Positions 22,114 through 34,960 of a stretch of DNA of 64,000 nt are shown here, in pieces. Position 1 is the stretch's first letter; every line of letters begins with the position of its first letter. Origin of the DNA: Sparassis latifolia (lineage: Eukaryota; Basidiomycota; Agaricomycetes; Polyporales; Sparassidaceae); NCBI GenBank assembly GCA_018466975.1, contig CM031560.1, forward strand, positions 1,860,001 through 1,924,000. Reading direction: 5' to 3'. The notes beneath the pieces are model-generated. The model did not search any database. It saw nothing but the letters and a program-made list of their open reading frames with translations, and had not been told where the DNA came from. Made by a program: the position numbers and the translations under genes.

Positions 22114-25055
22114 ATGAGATTCCATCCCGTGAGGTCTTTAGCTGTCGTGCTATCGACCCCTTGCTGACATTGTCTCAGTTTCAAACCACTACGCCCCACA
22201 TCGCGTACGCCGTGTTGGGCGGCTTCGTTGTCATAGTAAGCTTCAAGCATATCCTCGTGGAAATCTTTGTGAATATACGCTTTCAGTTCGGAATGTTGTC
22301 ACTTTTTATACGTGAAAAGGTAAGCTCGATATTCGCCCAGTACATACGCCTGGAGAGTGACATTTTGAGTGCAGCTATACATGGGCGAAGCGTTGTTGGC
22401 CTTCCTGTTCGGCATCATTATTGGTGAGTATATATTTTTGTCTCTTGGCAATTCTGACTCGATGAGTAAGGTCCTTATGGTGCAAATATCTTCAATCCCC
22501 GCGGCTGGGGCGGAGGGAACCCTGATACCGTCAATACTATCGTTCTTGAATTTACCCGTGTGGTATTAGCCATCGGAGTATTTGCGATAGGAGTAGAACT
22601 CCCGAAACAATACATGAAGAGGCACTGGAAGAGTTTGTTCTTTCTTCTGTGTCCTGTAATGACGTGGGTACGTATTTTTTCTGTTCCCTACTTGCAAGGC
22701 TGGATTTTTTTATCACGGTCTGCTAGGGCTGGTTCGTATCAGCGGGGCTGATATACGCGCTGATTCCTGGACTCAACTTTCTTTCGTCGTTGGCAGTTGC
22801 GGCATGTCTCACTCCAACAGACCCTATCCTTGCGGCTGCGGTTATTGGCGGCAAGTATGCAGACAAACATGTCCCTGCTCATCTGCGTCACTTACTCGCC
22901 GCAGAGAGCGGTTGCAATGATGGCGCCGCCTTCCCTTTTCTATTCATCGCACTCTATCTCACTTTGGACTCGACGACTGGTAGGGCCATCGAAGACTGGT
23001 TTTTAGTTCTCTGGCTATGTGCGCTCATCCCATCTTATCTTGTCTTCTAGTTCATTGACTGCAGTGCTCGAACTTAGATCAGGTCATGTTGGGTGTTGTA
23101 CTCGGCGCTCTTATTGGGTTCGGCTTCCGCCACCTCATGAAGTTTTGCGAACGCAAGGACCTTATTGACAGGCAGTCTTACGTTGCGCAGTACGTCTCGC
23201 TTGCGATACTCACTATCGGAGTTTGTACACTGCTTGGATCAGACGACTTGCTCGCTGCCTTCTCATGCGGCACCGCATTCGCATGGGATGGGTTCTTCAA
23301 CAAACAGACGGAGGAGGCTGTCTTTTCGTCCGTCATTGACCTCCTCTTCAACATTGCTGCTTTTGTGTTTGTCGGAGCATGGATGCCTTTCCATCAGTTC
23401 TCGGACCCTGAGCTCACGCTCACACCGTGGCGGTTGATCGTGATCGCGATCTTGGTGCTTCTGCTGCGAAGGCTGCCTATCATGGTCGCCTTATACAGGT
23501 GGATCCCGGATGTGAAGACGTTCCGCGAGGCTGTTTTTAGCGGGCATTTCGGTCCTATAGGTGTTGGTGCGCATGTTTGGCGATGGCACTTGCCTCTCGT
23601 TACTGATGTGCTTCTCGTTAGGTGCCGTCTTCATCTCCACACTCGCAGCCCAGCAATTGCCAAAGCCTGCATCGCCACCTGAAGGCCAGGCGCAGTTGCT
23701 CGCCGCATCAATCCAGCCCATTGTCGCATTCATGGTGTTGTGCTCCGTTACGATACACGGGCTGTCCATTCCCTTCTTCTCTCTTGGGCGACGCGTCCAC
23801 TCCGTGTCGCGCACGTGGTCGCGACACGACACTTTCGGCACGTTCAGCATCAGCCGATCAGGGCCCTTGCTGCCAGAATGGACGACACAGACGCGGCGGA
23901 TTGTCCCAGGCGAGGATGTGGTGATCAACCGCGACAGTGACACGGAGCGCGGGATCTTGCGCTCGCCCGAGAAGGAGAACGTCACGCCTGATAGCTCTGT
24001 GAACCAGGAGGGCGAAGGGAGCCGCCCGCCCCAGGGGGAGAAACACGTCCACATGGAGAAGAAGCAAGAGTCGGGAACCCGGGAGTACCCGCCAGATGGC
24101 ACGGAGACTGTTGCAGAGTGGAAGGAGGGGCCGCATAACATTGTAGAAAGGCGCACTGGTCCTGGCTCGGAGGTTTGTCTCCACAGTTGTGTGGGACAAT
24201 ATGACATGGCACTGACATGATCTCGGTATCCAGGTGGAAGTGGAGGTGCAGAGAGATGCCTTCGGTCCACGTGAATCTGCGTCTGATACGCTCCGCGATG
24301 CGGGAGATGCGGCGCAGTCTACTATCCAGAACGCCAGACAACGGATTAGGCGCGTACCCAATGACCTCGAGCATTTGTTCGAGAGAGCGGAGGAGGGGCT
24401 GCAGGAGGAGACACACGAGATGGAACGGACAGTGGCCACAGCAGAAAACCGCCTCGGTATGGAAGGCGCCCACGAGGAGGAAGACGAGGGGTGGATGTCC
24501 GACACGAGTGACAGGCGACCGGAAGTTTCGACGTCAACCGAGGGCAAGGAAAAGAGTCGTTCGAGGTCACCGAAGAAGCCAGGCAAACTGCCATCTCTTA
24601 GGCCGACATTAAGCACGACGCGCAGGAGGTCGTCGATCCGTCGGGGCGTGCTCGCCATCCGTACGTCAAGACGACTTAGCGGATCCGACGCAGCATCTCG
24701 GCCACCCGAAGATTCGGACGGTGAACCGAGCCCTGAGACGGCGGGGGAGCACCACAGCAGGCCTGAGGTGCGCCCCGGCAGCGCGTCGCGGCCGTCGAGC
24801 TTGCGGCATGCACGCGTCGACTCTCTGCGTTCGTCCGAGTCGCCTCGCTCCCGCGAAGACTCTCCAACACGTTCCGTTCGCTTTGCCATATCCCCTACCC
24901 CGAGTGGGTACAATTCACCCCGGATAACGTCGCCATCGTCCCCTGTAACGCCTCTGCCTGGCAGCGAGGCACCGTCCGAAGATGAGCGTGAGGTAGTCGA
25001 CTCACCTCGCGCCCAGGTCCGGTTCAACTTACCAACCGCTGGTGAGGCGTCGTGA
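22114..25055 (+). CDS. plasma-membrane Na+/H+ antiporter, NHA1/SOD2 type
   Basis: Cation/proton antiporter that exports Na+ or K+ in exchange for H+, setting salt tolerance and internal pH. The start is a 15-nt exon (MRFHP), followed by TTPHIAYAVLGGFVV after an intron. Membrane blocks in order: LLAFLFGIII with GPYGANIFNPRGWG, VVLAIGVFAIGVELPKQYMK, the transport signature ACLTPTDPILAAAVIGGKYA, then ESGCNDGAAFPFLF carrying the conserved Asn-Asp pair, LLGSDDLLAAFSCGTAFAWD, and SGHFGPIGVGAVFISTLAAQ near the end of the transmembrane part. A hydrophilic cytoplasmic tail of about 400 residues follows, rich in Ser, Arg and Glu, as in fungal NHA1. Introns lie throughout the membrane part; the last, near 24170-24233, splits the tail. 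Confidence 0.9.
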
Positions 25056-25263
25056 TCGCGCTTGCCAGATTGACTAGACAAAATCGAGAGCGGGCGATTG
25101 ATTCCCAGCTCGGACTATAGCATAACTTATAATCGATTATGTTGGAGTAGTGAGACTTGTATCCTATGCACTCGCTCGGCCCTGCTCGTTGTCGCATCGT
25201 TTGCATTGTAGCCCGTACCCGTACATCTAGTAACAGATTTCACTCCGGACAACTTTTGGAAGA

Positions 25264-27524
25264 TCACTGAACCTTCCTTCGTTCTTCACACAGCTCGGCG
25301 TTCAGCGAGGACAACCTGAAACCGGCCAAACTGAAGATTGTCCTCAATAAGGTCAAGCACCAAGACAAGAAGATACCAAGAACAGCCCTGAGCCCCGACG
25401 CCTCGAACGCGTCAAACAAGCCAGCAAGTAACACCGCACTTCTGCCAGGTGAGCGGTCGGCATCGTAGATTTTAAAGGGTGCACCGTCTCCCGTCGCGTC
25501 CCCAGTTGTCTTGCGTAGCGCAGCAGCAGCGCGCAGCCCGGACGTGAAGCCATCCTCGTGGAAGCCGTACTTCAGCCACGCGCCTGTGTATGAGATCCCG
25601 CGTGTGTGCTGGATAAGGGCCATCTCCTCCTGAGCGCGGACGGCCTATAGGTGCTTAAATACGACCATCCACGGTGATCTGTCGGTAATGACAAACCTCG
25701 GTGCCCAGTATCGGATGATCATACTGGTACCATCCTACCACCTGCTTGGGGTGCGGTTCAAACGGCGGGTTGAGCGTCACGAAGACAGGGCCGTGACGCT
25801 CCATGGAGATGTGCTGTAGGTCGTTCATCCAGTCTGTGCATGGTCTGTCGCATAGGCATGCAGGTATGATATAAATAGTAACAGCTACGCACATGTTCTG
25901 TTTTTGAAAATCGCGTGATGAGCTCGTGTCCTCTTGCGTTACAGTGGATAACTCACAGAGAGACGTCGTCGATGTTTGCCTTCGTCCTGCCAGCACTGTC
26001 CTGCTCTGACTTGGTAAGGTAGTTCCAGCAGGACCACGCGATGCGGCGGACCGGCATCAACTATAGAGCAGATGACGTCAGTAACAATCTTGCCAGTCAT
26101 CATGAAGTGAAGAGTATGGAAGGAGGGAGAGCTGAAGAGGATCAAGATGCGCACCCGTTCATCACAATGTAAGACCGCCTCATTTTTGCTCCACCCAAAC
26201 GCGCCCAGGGTCCGTTCCTCGTCGGGTGTCAGCCCGCCACCCGCGCGTAGGATCGCAAGACTGGTATCAGCATGACAAGCGAGTATAACATGATCGTATG
26301 TTTTACGCTCTTCCGAGCTAGTTGTGATCTCTACGCTGTAAAGTGGACCCACGTCGTCACTGCTGTTGGCATGTGTGGGCTTGGAAGCGACGGAGGCTAC
26401 GGGCGTGGAGAGATGGAGCTGTGATGCGGGGAGCGAAGCGAGTATCTGCTTGACGTAGGTTTGGCTGTGGAATTTTGTCGGAGATCGTGTCAGGGCTTGC
26501 CAGCCTGTAGTGTGATGTAGGGGGTAGAAGACACACCTTCCTCCCTCAAGCGTCAACCATGCCGGCTTGCCGATGATTTGGAGGAGGTGATGATTGTGCA
26601 TGAACTGAATCTATGATCGGAGATTTTACCAGTTAAATCAATTCCGTGTAGGCAAATAGGGAATTTCTGAGCGGGATCCATGAAGCGGAAGGACCGCAGC
26701 TTACGAGAGTACGCGCAGGAAAATCGAGTGCACACTTATCCGGAGGCGTGCTCCATATGGCGGCGGTCATTGGCTGCGAACTCGTCAGTCACAATCACGA
26801 AGAGACGCAGGAGAAAGACTGACGATAAGATAGTTATCCCTGAAAGAGTTTGAATAGCCCTCCTTTCTCAGGTACTCACCTATGGAGAGCTCTTCCGTGT
26901 AAGAGTCTCCACGTCTGCGGTTGCGCTCTACGAGCAGCCTTGGTGCGCACGCATTGAAGCGCACGACGTCGTACAGCAGGCGCCACATCCGGGGGTCCAG
27001 CAGGCGAGACCGCTGACAAAATATAGCGCGGAGGCTCGTACCTGCCCACTCGAACGCGCCCGCGTCGCGCGACACGGAGAAGGTCATGCAGGTTTCCCGG
27101 ATGCGCTCGCGCAGCGGCGGGTACTGGCGGAGGAACCGGAGGAAGTTAGGGTATGTGTCTGGGTTGAAGACAATCTGCAGCAGGGGCGGGATTAGATTTT
27201 CGTCCTGGCGTCTGTGAAACAATGAAAGAGTACAAATCCTCTGGGGTAATAGATGTTAATCCTGGGTTGGTTGAGAAGACCATGTATGACACGCACGTAT
27301 CGACATCGACAGGTTCTTTCCCTGGTATGGTGAAGGAAACCGTGTTGGCATGCCCTCCTGGCCGTGAGTCAGCCTCGTAGAGATGAACTTCATGGTCGGT
27401 GTATTCGTTCAACAGCTGCGTTAATGGAATTCAGTGCGATGCAACACGAGGCATAGTATGGGCGAGTGCTTGCCCAAGTCGCCGCAAGGCCAGAGACGCC
27501 TGAACCCACGACCGCGACCTTCAT
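25264..27524 (-). CDS. FAD-dependent amine-oxidase-like oxidoreductase
   Basis: Flavoprotein of the family that in bacteria sits beside cyclopropane-fatty-acid synthase genes; the fungal role is unknown. The start MKVAVVGSGVSGLAAT contains the Rossmann GxGxxG. The following segment WLLNEYTDHEVHLYEADSRP has the acidic residue that contacts the FAD ribose, with GGHANTV after it. To join them an intron at 27416-27473 must use a GC donor (GCAAGC). Later blocks include VFNPDTYPNFLRFLR, PICLHGIDLTGKISDHRF, YDHVILACHADTSLAIL, VFVTLNPPFEPHPKQVVGWY, and near the end ISYTGAWLKYGFHEDGFTSG, the second FAD-contact region. The C-terminal hydrophobic helices (LGIFLSWCLTLLRTIFSLAG) may attach it to a membrane. 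Convergent with the antiporter gene. Confidence 0.85.
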
Positions 27525-28389
27525 GGAGGAACAGGGACGGCGGCGGAGAGATGAAGGTAAGTAGAAGATAAGCAACACATCTTCTCCGATAGCTGAATTT
27601 ATGAGGAGTGTGTTCGCGTGTCCGCGCTGTCAAGTGTCAAGATCACTTCTCGTTATGGGAGAGCAGTTGCCAATGTCCAACAAGCTAGGATCCCTTGACG
27701 CTCATGCATGAACTCAGACTCGGACGTCACGAACGTGATTTATGTTGTACCGGAAAAACACTGCTGGAGCTGTCGATGGCGAGCATCAATGCCGTCCTTC
27801 CACCTCAATCCTTGACTCCGGATAGGAAGGAGAGGTGTTCTTCATACAAGTACAACCTGGCCGGGGTAATCGTACGCGTGCACCACAAGAACTCGCCACG
27901 TGTGTACGTTGTGGATAGGGAAGGGCGCCGGCTGCTGGTTAGAGTGTGAAATGCACCGGAAGTCAGTGCACTGAAGAACGGTTAGAAAGGGGTTCCAAGA
28001 AAAGGGTCTTGGCTACTAGTAGCGGTGATAGTGAAATGGTTATGATAAATAGTCTACGACGACACCCGTCGGATTCCCGTTAGTTCCCTCTCCGAAAATG
28101 CATCTGGGAATGAGTCCCTTACACGATTTTTCATGAACGGTGGCTCCAATTCATAAACATTTTTGCACCGCGAGTAGGCGCTATGTTCCAGATTTTCTAA
28201 GTTCTTGAGTCGCGAAACGCTCACGTGAACTCCGCGCGACGCGTTGGTTCGCGTCAACTGGTGCAAACAACATTGTTAATTCGGCCGTGGCCGCAGGAAC
28301 CCCGCTCTCATCCTCTCCCCTCCTACTCCCCTCCACCGTCCTGTCCGCCCGCTCCGGTTTCCGCGTGACGCAAAAAAATAGTTACAATC
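27525..28389. other. divergent intergenic region, no gene recognised
   Basis: 865 bp between the oxidoreductase start (-) and the Rif1-like start (+). An 84-codon frame at 27695-27949 has no recognisable motif. A pyrimidine-rich block near 28305-28360 lies just upstream of the Rif1 start and is likely promoter. Confidence 0.5.
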
Positions 28390-31300
28390 ATGGGTAGAGA
28401 CGCACGTCTTCTTGTGGAGAGCACGGTGACGGTAAGCAGTTTGACAACTGAACAGGCGTGCCATGTATGACTTACCATCGGTACTCAGAACGCGTCAGAT
28501 GCGAGAGAAGAGGCATCTTCCTCGTCAATGGCTGCCCATATGGGCCTGCCGACACCACCTAATACTGCCCACCGCGAGGAGAAGGAAAATCGGTGGGCGC
28601 TCTTCCCAACCGCCTCACGCGTAGTGTGGTCAGACTCTATCCAATATCACACTATCTCAGTCTCCTCTCGCTCCAGCACCCTCTTCGAATCTAGCGCATC
28701 CAGACTTCTGCCGAGGAGATCGATTCTTAAGAAGACGGTACACGTCCTTCCACCCATTCAGGAGGAGTTCCAGAAGGAGGCTACTCCGGAGCCCTCAGAT
28801 CCTCTCGTCAATTTGCACTACTTGGATGGTCCTGTGTCACGCATCCTCGCTGCAGACGCGTCCATGACCGACCTCATCAAGGCATATACAGTTCTCACCG
28901 CACGTTTGCGTACGTGCGTCCCAGGGAACACCGATGCCGACGCGTCGTGGCCACTCTTCCAGCCTCTCAGATATCATCGAGAGGCGTTCGTGGATGCCCT
29001 CGTCAGGGATCTCGAGCGAGCGTTGGCAGACCCCACCGCACCCTCTGTTCAACCAAAGGACGAGCCGGTCTTCTCTCTACCATCTCCGAAGCAGTCGCCG
29101 AAGAAGAAGCGGAGCATGTCTGGGGAGGAGGCCAAGGACGCGCGCGATCTCTGCATGACGTGCCAGGCGGTCATGAAACTGCTAGCAGTTGTGTTCACCC
29201 TGCCAGCGGTGTACCAGATTTTCACTGGTACGTAAGTATGTCCTCGCTTGACAACACGCGTTTATGTTCGTACAGACGCGCAGCTCGGTTTCGTTCTGAC
29301 GCAAGTGCTTGCCATCCCATTGGCGAACGAGCTGCCGACGCCAAACGCGCATAAAACGAACGCGTTGGCGATCTGGCTGCTCCTCACACAGCGACTGCCC
29401 CCGGAAATCCTTGCCCCTGCAAAGGACCGGATTGCTTACGCGTTACGGCGCGGGATCGAAGGCGAGCTCGGGAAGGAGGGAAAAAAGGGTTCAGCAAGTG
29501 ACGGTCTGAGGGTGAGTACCTGCATATACCCTCTTGCACGCGAAACTGACGTCGGCGCAGGCAATTCATGACTTGTCGACGACGTATCCAGCGCTGTTTG
29601 TCCCAGCATTCACCGAGCTCCTTCCCTCCGTCCTGGCAAACCTACTGGCACCCACCTTGGCGTTGCGGATACAAGCCTGTCATGCACTCGGCGGGTTCGC
29701 GTATGCCATGGCATCGCTTCCGCCGAGTCCCGTACATACCCGCATCTCTGAACTGGTCGCGGCGTATCTCACACGCCCCACGACGACGTCCGACAAGCTG
29801 CATAGTCCGACGCAGGACCTGCCCATCATCCGCACGCTGCGAACGACGCTAAACGCCCCCGAGGCAGCGCACGCCGCGCAGGGCCCCGTGTGGGCATGGT
29901 GCGTGCTCGCGGCGTTCATTGTCCTTCTCGGCCCCACGCTGTTCGTCCGCGAGAAGCTGACGACGACGATGACAGCATTGCTGTCGCTCGGGATGCGCCA
30001 CCCGAAAAGCACGGTGCGCGCGGTCGGGTGCATGGCGTGGCACGGCATGACGTGGGCATATTTCAGGCCACTCGCAGAGCTCGAGGGGCAGACAGAGGAG
30101 GATGAGGAGGATGCACCCGAGTCCGAAGAGGACAGTGAGATGGAGGCGTTCGAGATAGAGGAGTCCGAGATGGAGGAGTTGGAGGAGACGGGGACAGAGA
30201 AGGTGGTGGGGCGCAAGCAGTATTACAAGCGACTGGATAGCGGGTGGAAGATCGTGCAGGACAAGGTAGAGCTGGGCACGGGCATCGCGATGATTGGGGC
30301 GTTGCTTGGGCGCGAGCCGGGGGTGACGACCGACGAGCTATCGCTGAAGCGCACGATCTCGGTGCTCCGCTCGATGATGAAGAAGGGCGGGCGTACGTTC
30401 GAGGATGCGCTCGAAATCACACTGCAGCTCGTGGACCAGGAGCCTCAGAAGGAGTGGGACATGCGTAAGCTGCTTGCGCCAGGGCTCTTCTCCGCGAATC
30501 CCGGGCTGCTCACTGCCCAGTGGAACAGCCTGCCGCAGGTGGTACGTCCACTGCTCGAGGACTGCCCGCAGCCGGCCGACGTCCGTTCGCTGACGAGGGA
30601 CGAGCTAACGATCGAGTGGGTCTTCAATGGTTTGTTGCAAGTGTGGAGAGCCGGACTCAGTGCCTTACGGCTATACTGGCCGTGCGAGATACCCGTGCGT
30701 TTGCAACTGAACTTGCGCACCCGCTCATTTATTTACTAACGATCACTTAGGCTGAGATCGGAGAGATCTGGACCGGACTGCTCAGCGCGAACGTCGCTGC
30801 TCTGCAGGGTTAGTTGTGACGTTTGTCCACAGATTATGCGGGCTGACGTCCCGGCAGATGCAGGGGACGAGGAAGCGACTGCCGGGTTCGCAGGATGCAT
30901 CGTCAATGTTCTCGTCGACATTCTCCGAGATCGCACACTAGACATCAGCGCCGACTCGGACGACGGGCTCACTGAGCTCATTCCCACAAGCGACTCGCGG
31001 CCGGTGCAGCGCCGGGTCTCACTCCTTACCCGATCACGCTGGAACCTGGTGCTCAAGCTGGTCGTTATCCGTGAGCTCTGGACCATCGCGCGGACGATAT
31101 TCCCCAGGTCTGCACTAAGCGGCCCCGCCGAGAAGCTGCTCATGTACCTCGACCGTCATGAGTCTGATCTCGTGGACGACATGGACCTCCCGGACGACAT
31201 CAGAAAGCAGTGGGCGTACCTGTGTGCCGAGGTCGCATTTGTGTGCGACGTCTATGAGCTGAAGCAGTTCTGGGGCCGCCGCAGTTACGGAACGAGAAAA

Positions 31301-33712
31301 CAGGAGAGGAACTGGTCCGACGACGTGCGATGCCTTGTGTGGCGGAAGTTCGTTAACAAGCTGTCGGAATGTTCGGGCACCTGGGAGGCCGCCCTCGTCC
31401 TCCTCGGCGTGCCGTTCGTGTAAGTCATTACTTCGTTCAGGCACAGGGTGTACTCAACGATACCTCGCAGAGAAGTCAACTCATGGGAGATGTCTACAGA
31501 GGACCTCGAGACTTGGAATACCCTGCTTCGCACCACGATGGACAACGCACTAGACTATGGAGTCGATTCCGTCTCCGTCGTGGATCTGGTGTCCTCGCTG
31601 ATCTCCTCCAACCATGCACCAACATTGGCGTCTTCCACGCGTGTGGCCGACCTGTTACTCTCTCATCTGGAGATTGGCGAAGCGCGTCAGATACCCTTTG
31701 ACATGATGGAGTTCATCAACGATACGTTGATCTCGACATATCCACCCGAGCCTAGGAACAAAGTCTTTTGTATGTGGCTGCTGAGGTCGCTTACCCGCGT
31801 TATCGACGCCTGCCCAGTCGAGCTCTCCCTGAATTTGTTGGAGACGTTGCAGGAAGGCTTGGTCATTTGGATTGCCGATGACTACGAGGTGTTCACACCC
31901 GACGAATATTCGATGGACGTACGTGCATGAACTCCATTGCGTCCTCCAGCACCGCTGATGAACCGCTTGCAGATCCTCCCGATGTATCAGACACTTTTGC
32001 TCGGGATGCAGTCGTTGCCATCTTCGCTATCAACGCTCGAGTCCATTGGTCCGCTACTGGAGTCTGCATTCAGCGGACGAGAGGACAACCTGAGCTCTGT
32101 GTCACAGACGTTTGATGAGTTCTGGCAGGCGAGTTACGCTCAGTTGCCACGACCTCGTCAGGGCTGGCCAGAAAAAATAGAGAATTGTCTTGCAGTAATT
32201 TCCGGGGATGCCGATCTATCTATCATGGACGCGAGCCTGGAATGTATCCCTCCTAGCAGCTTCCTCCTGACGGATGCGGCGCCAGGACACAATATAGAAG
32301 AGGTGGATGATACGGAGAAGTATCTCTCTCCGCTTGAGGATGTGATTGTCGAACCACTATCCGCATTGCTTCCTGCTTTCTGTGGATCGCTGATTCCAGC
32401 CGTGGCTGGACGTTCGGATGCCGTCAGTCCACCCTCAACTCCGAAGTCATCGCAGAGACCGCTACCCTTGACCACACCGACACGGCCGCAGAAGCCTTCA
32501 GGGCAGAAGGATCTGGTCTCCATCTTCTTCAAGTCCTCATCGCCAGTCCTCCCATCTCCCACTCGGTCACTACTTACCCCAAGACGATCTCCTCATTCCG
32601 GTTCCAGACACGTGTCGTCCTCTGTTAGGCGGCACGGCCTCCATGACAAGGAAAACGCCACACCCCTGCGCGCTGTTCCCTCTGTCGCAGAACGTATTGC
32701 GATGGTGTCACCATGTGATTCGTCCACGCTGGGCAAGCGACACTTGACAGACGAAGTACAGGAAGAGAAGGCGCCGAAGAGAAGGAAACTGGAGGTGGCT
32801 TCTATCGGACCTATCCTTGGAGAAATTACCGTCAACTCGGTAACCGAGGATAGCGATATTCCACAGGACAGTTCTGTGCGACCAAACACACTCTTCGAAA
32901 CTTCCCAGGTACAAAACGCAGGTTGTCTAGACCAGCCTCTTTACAAGCTCTCGGGAGCTCCCTCGGGCTTGGCGACGAAGGCTTCTGAGCTGGGCATCAC
33001 GGCCATCCCATCTTCATATTCAAAACCGAGCAAGAAGCGGAAAGGCGTCTTCCTCGATGCCGTGGAAGTTCCTACCTTCAGTGAAGTCCTCAGGCTCGAG
33101 CGTCAACGACCTTGCCGGGAATCCCGCTCTTGCTCTCAGTTGTCTAGGACCGCTGCCCTAGCCAACGAGTCTCGAGGACTCCTTCGGCGAACTCGCTCTG
33201 CTACCAAACTGCTGGGAGATGAGACTACGTTCCTTACGCTCGACTGCACTCCTTGCAAAAAGCGCAAAAGCTCTACTCTGAGAATCGAGCCCATCCCCAG
33301 TACATCAAGATTATCGCCTCTCGTGCAAGTCGTGCTGGATGGACCAATTGTTGGAAGCGGTGAGTAGTTTGACTCGATATCAATCGGACGATTTTCTGAC
33401 TGTTACGGTAAATTCGCAGATGACTCCATCATGCTTGCATCACCTACAAAGCCTAATGATCTGTCCTCCGACGATGACCCCCATGTGGGTCAAGTTACCC
33501 CTCTTGGCCTGGTATCTCCCGCCATCCGACGCGTCCGAGGGGACGAGTTCGACCTCTCAAGCGACGATTCGGTCATGCCAGCAAGCCCTTCCCGCGACCG
33601 CGTTGCTCGTCGGATTGCTCGCCTTCCCGAGAGGTCTAGCGTGAAGTTGACGCCTATGGGCGGTCTGTCGAGCGCTACCAGCGGTTCGTCTTTACCTGGG
33701 TATGATGCATAG
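28390..33712 (+). CDS. RIF1: Rif1-like telomere and replication-timing protein
   Basis: Large nuclear scaffold, roughly 1,600 residues, that recruits protein phosphatase 1 (PP1) to origins and telomeres and delays origin firing. The start is MGRDARLLVESTVT, then an intron (28435-28488). The N-terminal tail has RVVW (residues 58-61) and SILK (residues 92-95), matching the RVxF and SILK PP1-docking motifs. A long HEAT-like helical array follows, including DALVRDLERAL, FVPAFTELLPSVLANLLAP, CHALGGFAYAMASL and LDSGWKIVQDKVELGTGIAM, with an acidic insert near 30090-30200. The second half is a disordered Ser/Pro/Lys-rich tail with many possible CDK sites and basic signals (APKRRKLEV). The last exon, after an intron near 33361-33419, encodes SSDDDPHV and ends PGYDA. 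ATG at 28528 is an alternative start that would still keep both motifs. Confidence 0.88.
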
Positions 33713-33974
33713 CTAGCATAGAATTCTTCGTTTTCGCGTATGTTTGATAGATATGTCTTGCAACTGAAACTTATGGATCTAAGTAGTTTACCTATACCAT
33801 GCTTGTACAGTAGTTTGTATGCAACATCGCTTTGTAACATCAGGAGACCTCTGGAATTGTCGCGCGGCGCATCAAAATTCATATATTTGAGAGGTGACAC
33901 GAATGGCGACAACGAGAATCCAGGCAGCGCAGAGATTCCAACGTGACATGAATATGAATATCTGCATACTACAC

Positions 33975-34575
33975 CTATTGTATCGTAAACGTCGGACTTC
34001 TGTTTCCAGAATCTCCCATCACTTTCAACCAATATTCAGCGCAGGTAAAGAAACTGGGAGATGGAGACGGCTCACAGACGACGATGTAGTTGTTACCGGG
34101 GGAAACCCTAGGCACTTCAATCTCAATTTGCCCCATGGTCATTTTGAATCCATCAGCAAGAGGATTATCTGTCGCGCAATGTGATCATCTCAACTTTGCC
34201 CGTGACGTTCTCCAAACACGCACGTACCAAGGTCGAGGTGCTCGTTGTCCGAGCCATCATTGAGGTGCCCAAGGAAAATCGTCCCAGTAGAGCTCGCAGA
34301 TCCGCTGAGCATGTTCGTCGTGTATCCCTGATCGTGTAGCCGTTCAGCCTGCGTTCCCAGGAACACCATCCTACATGCACACACCAAGTGACTTCAGCCG
34401 TATAACCAGCGGTCCATGTGGTAGACGCGTCCGGACGCATAATCGGCGGGTTGTACACTTCCCTTCCGTCTATCGTCCTGTTCTTTCCGTGCACTGGTGT
34501 GTAGACTGCGTACGCGTCAGCTGCGTTGAAGTAAAGCAGGGCCAGCCAACTGAGAGTGAAAGGAAGGAATAGCAT
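33975..34575 (-). CDS. secreted Kre9/Knh1-like (Ser-Thr-GPI family) protein, copy 1
   Basis: Small secreted protein with a beta-sandwich domain like the N-terminal part of yeast Kre9/Knh1, used in beta-1,6-glucan assembly. The signal peptide MLFLPFTLSWLALLYFNAAD is followed by family blocks YTPVHG, then TTWTAGYTAEVTW, GTIFLGHL with DNEHLDL, NPLADGFKMTMGQIEIEVP, and GNNYIVV joined by a 50-60 nt intron to LMGDSGNRSPTFTIQ and the stop. It ends at the domain: no Ser/Thr-rich stalk or GPI signal is present. The intron near 34365-34400 is unclear because the frame must change within a few dozen bases, so a frameshift or unusually short intron is possible. Convergent with the Rif1-like gene. Confidence 0.7.
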
Positions 34576-34960
34576 GGTTGGCAAAATGTTGTAGCGACGG
34601 AGGATAAATGTGCTTTATGACCTGCGGATTGGTATTTTGACCGGTCGCGATAGTGAGAAAACTTTTCTTCCGCCTGCGCATTGTAGCTGGGACTGGCTGC
34701 GATCACACTCGCTTCCGCCAAGTGATCCAAAATTAATCACTGTTGCAACCAGTCGCAAACACAATGAGGATTCTTTTTTTACCTTCATGGTGGAAAGGAG
34801 GCTATTCCTGACGCGTCGGTGGCGTCGCATCAAACAGACGCGACGCGTCTTCATCACGTGATGCGTGTCCAAACACGTGCCCACACCTCGACACGCGAAG
34901 TTGCGCTGAGATGGTGTATCGTTTCCACTATCCAGCTGCAGGCCATCATCTGCAGAGAAA
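34576..34960. promoter_or_regulatory. divergent intergenic region between Kre9-like and coiled-coil genes
   Basis: 385 bp with no gene. It holds ACGCGTCGG and GACGCGACGCGTC near 34811-34845, a cluster of ACGCGT-type (MluI box) motifs about 120 bp upstream of the coiled-coil gene. A CACGTG-like CACGTGATG follows at about 34855. Confidence 0.4.

Noticed and set aside
23858..25081. 407-codon minus-strand frame
   Set aside because: It lies antisense to the coding tail of the Na+/H+ antiporter. High GC and Ser/Arg bias keep the opposite strand open; no family content or splice signals.
29680..30216. 178-codon minus-strand frame
   Set aside because: Antisense to the Rif1-like HEAT region; Ser-rich shadow of the acidic insert.
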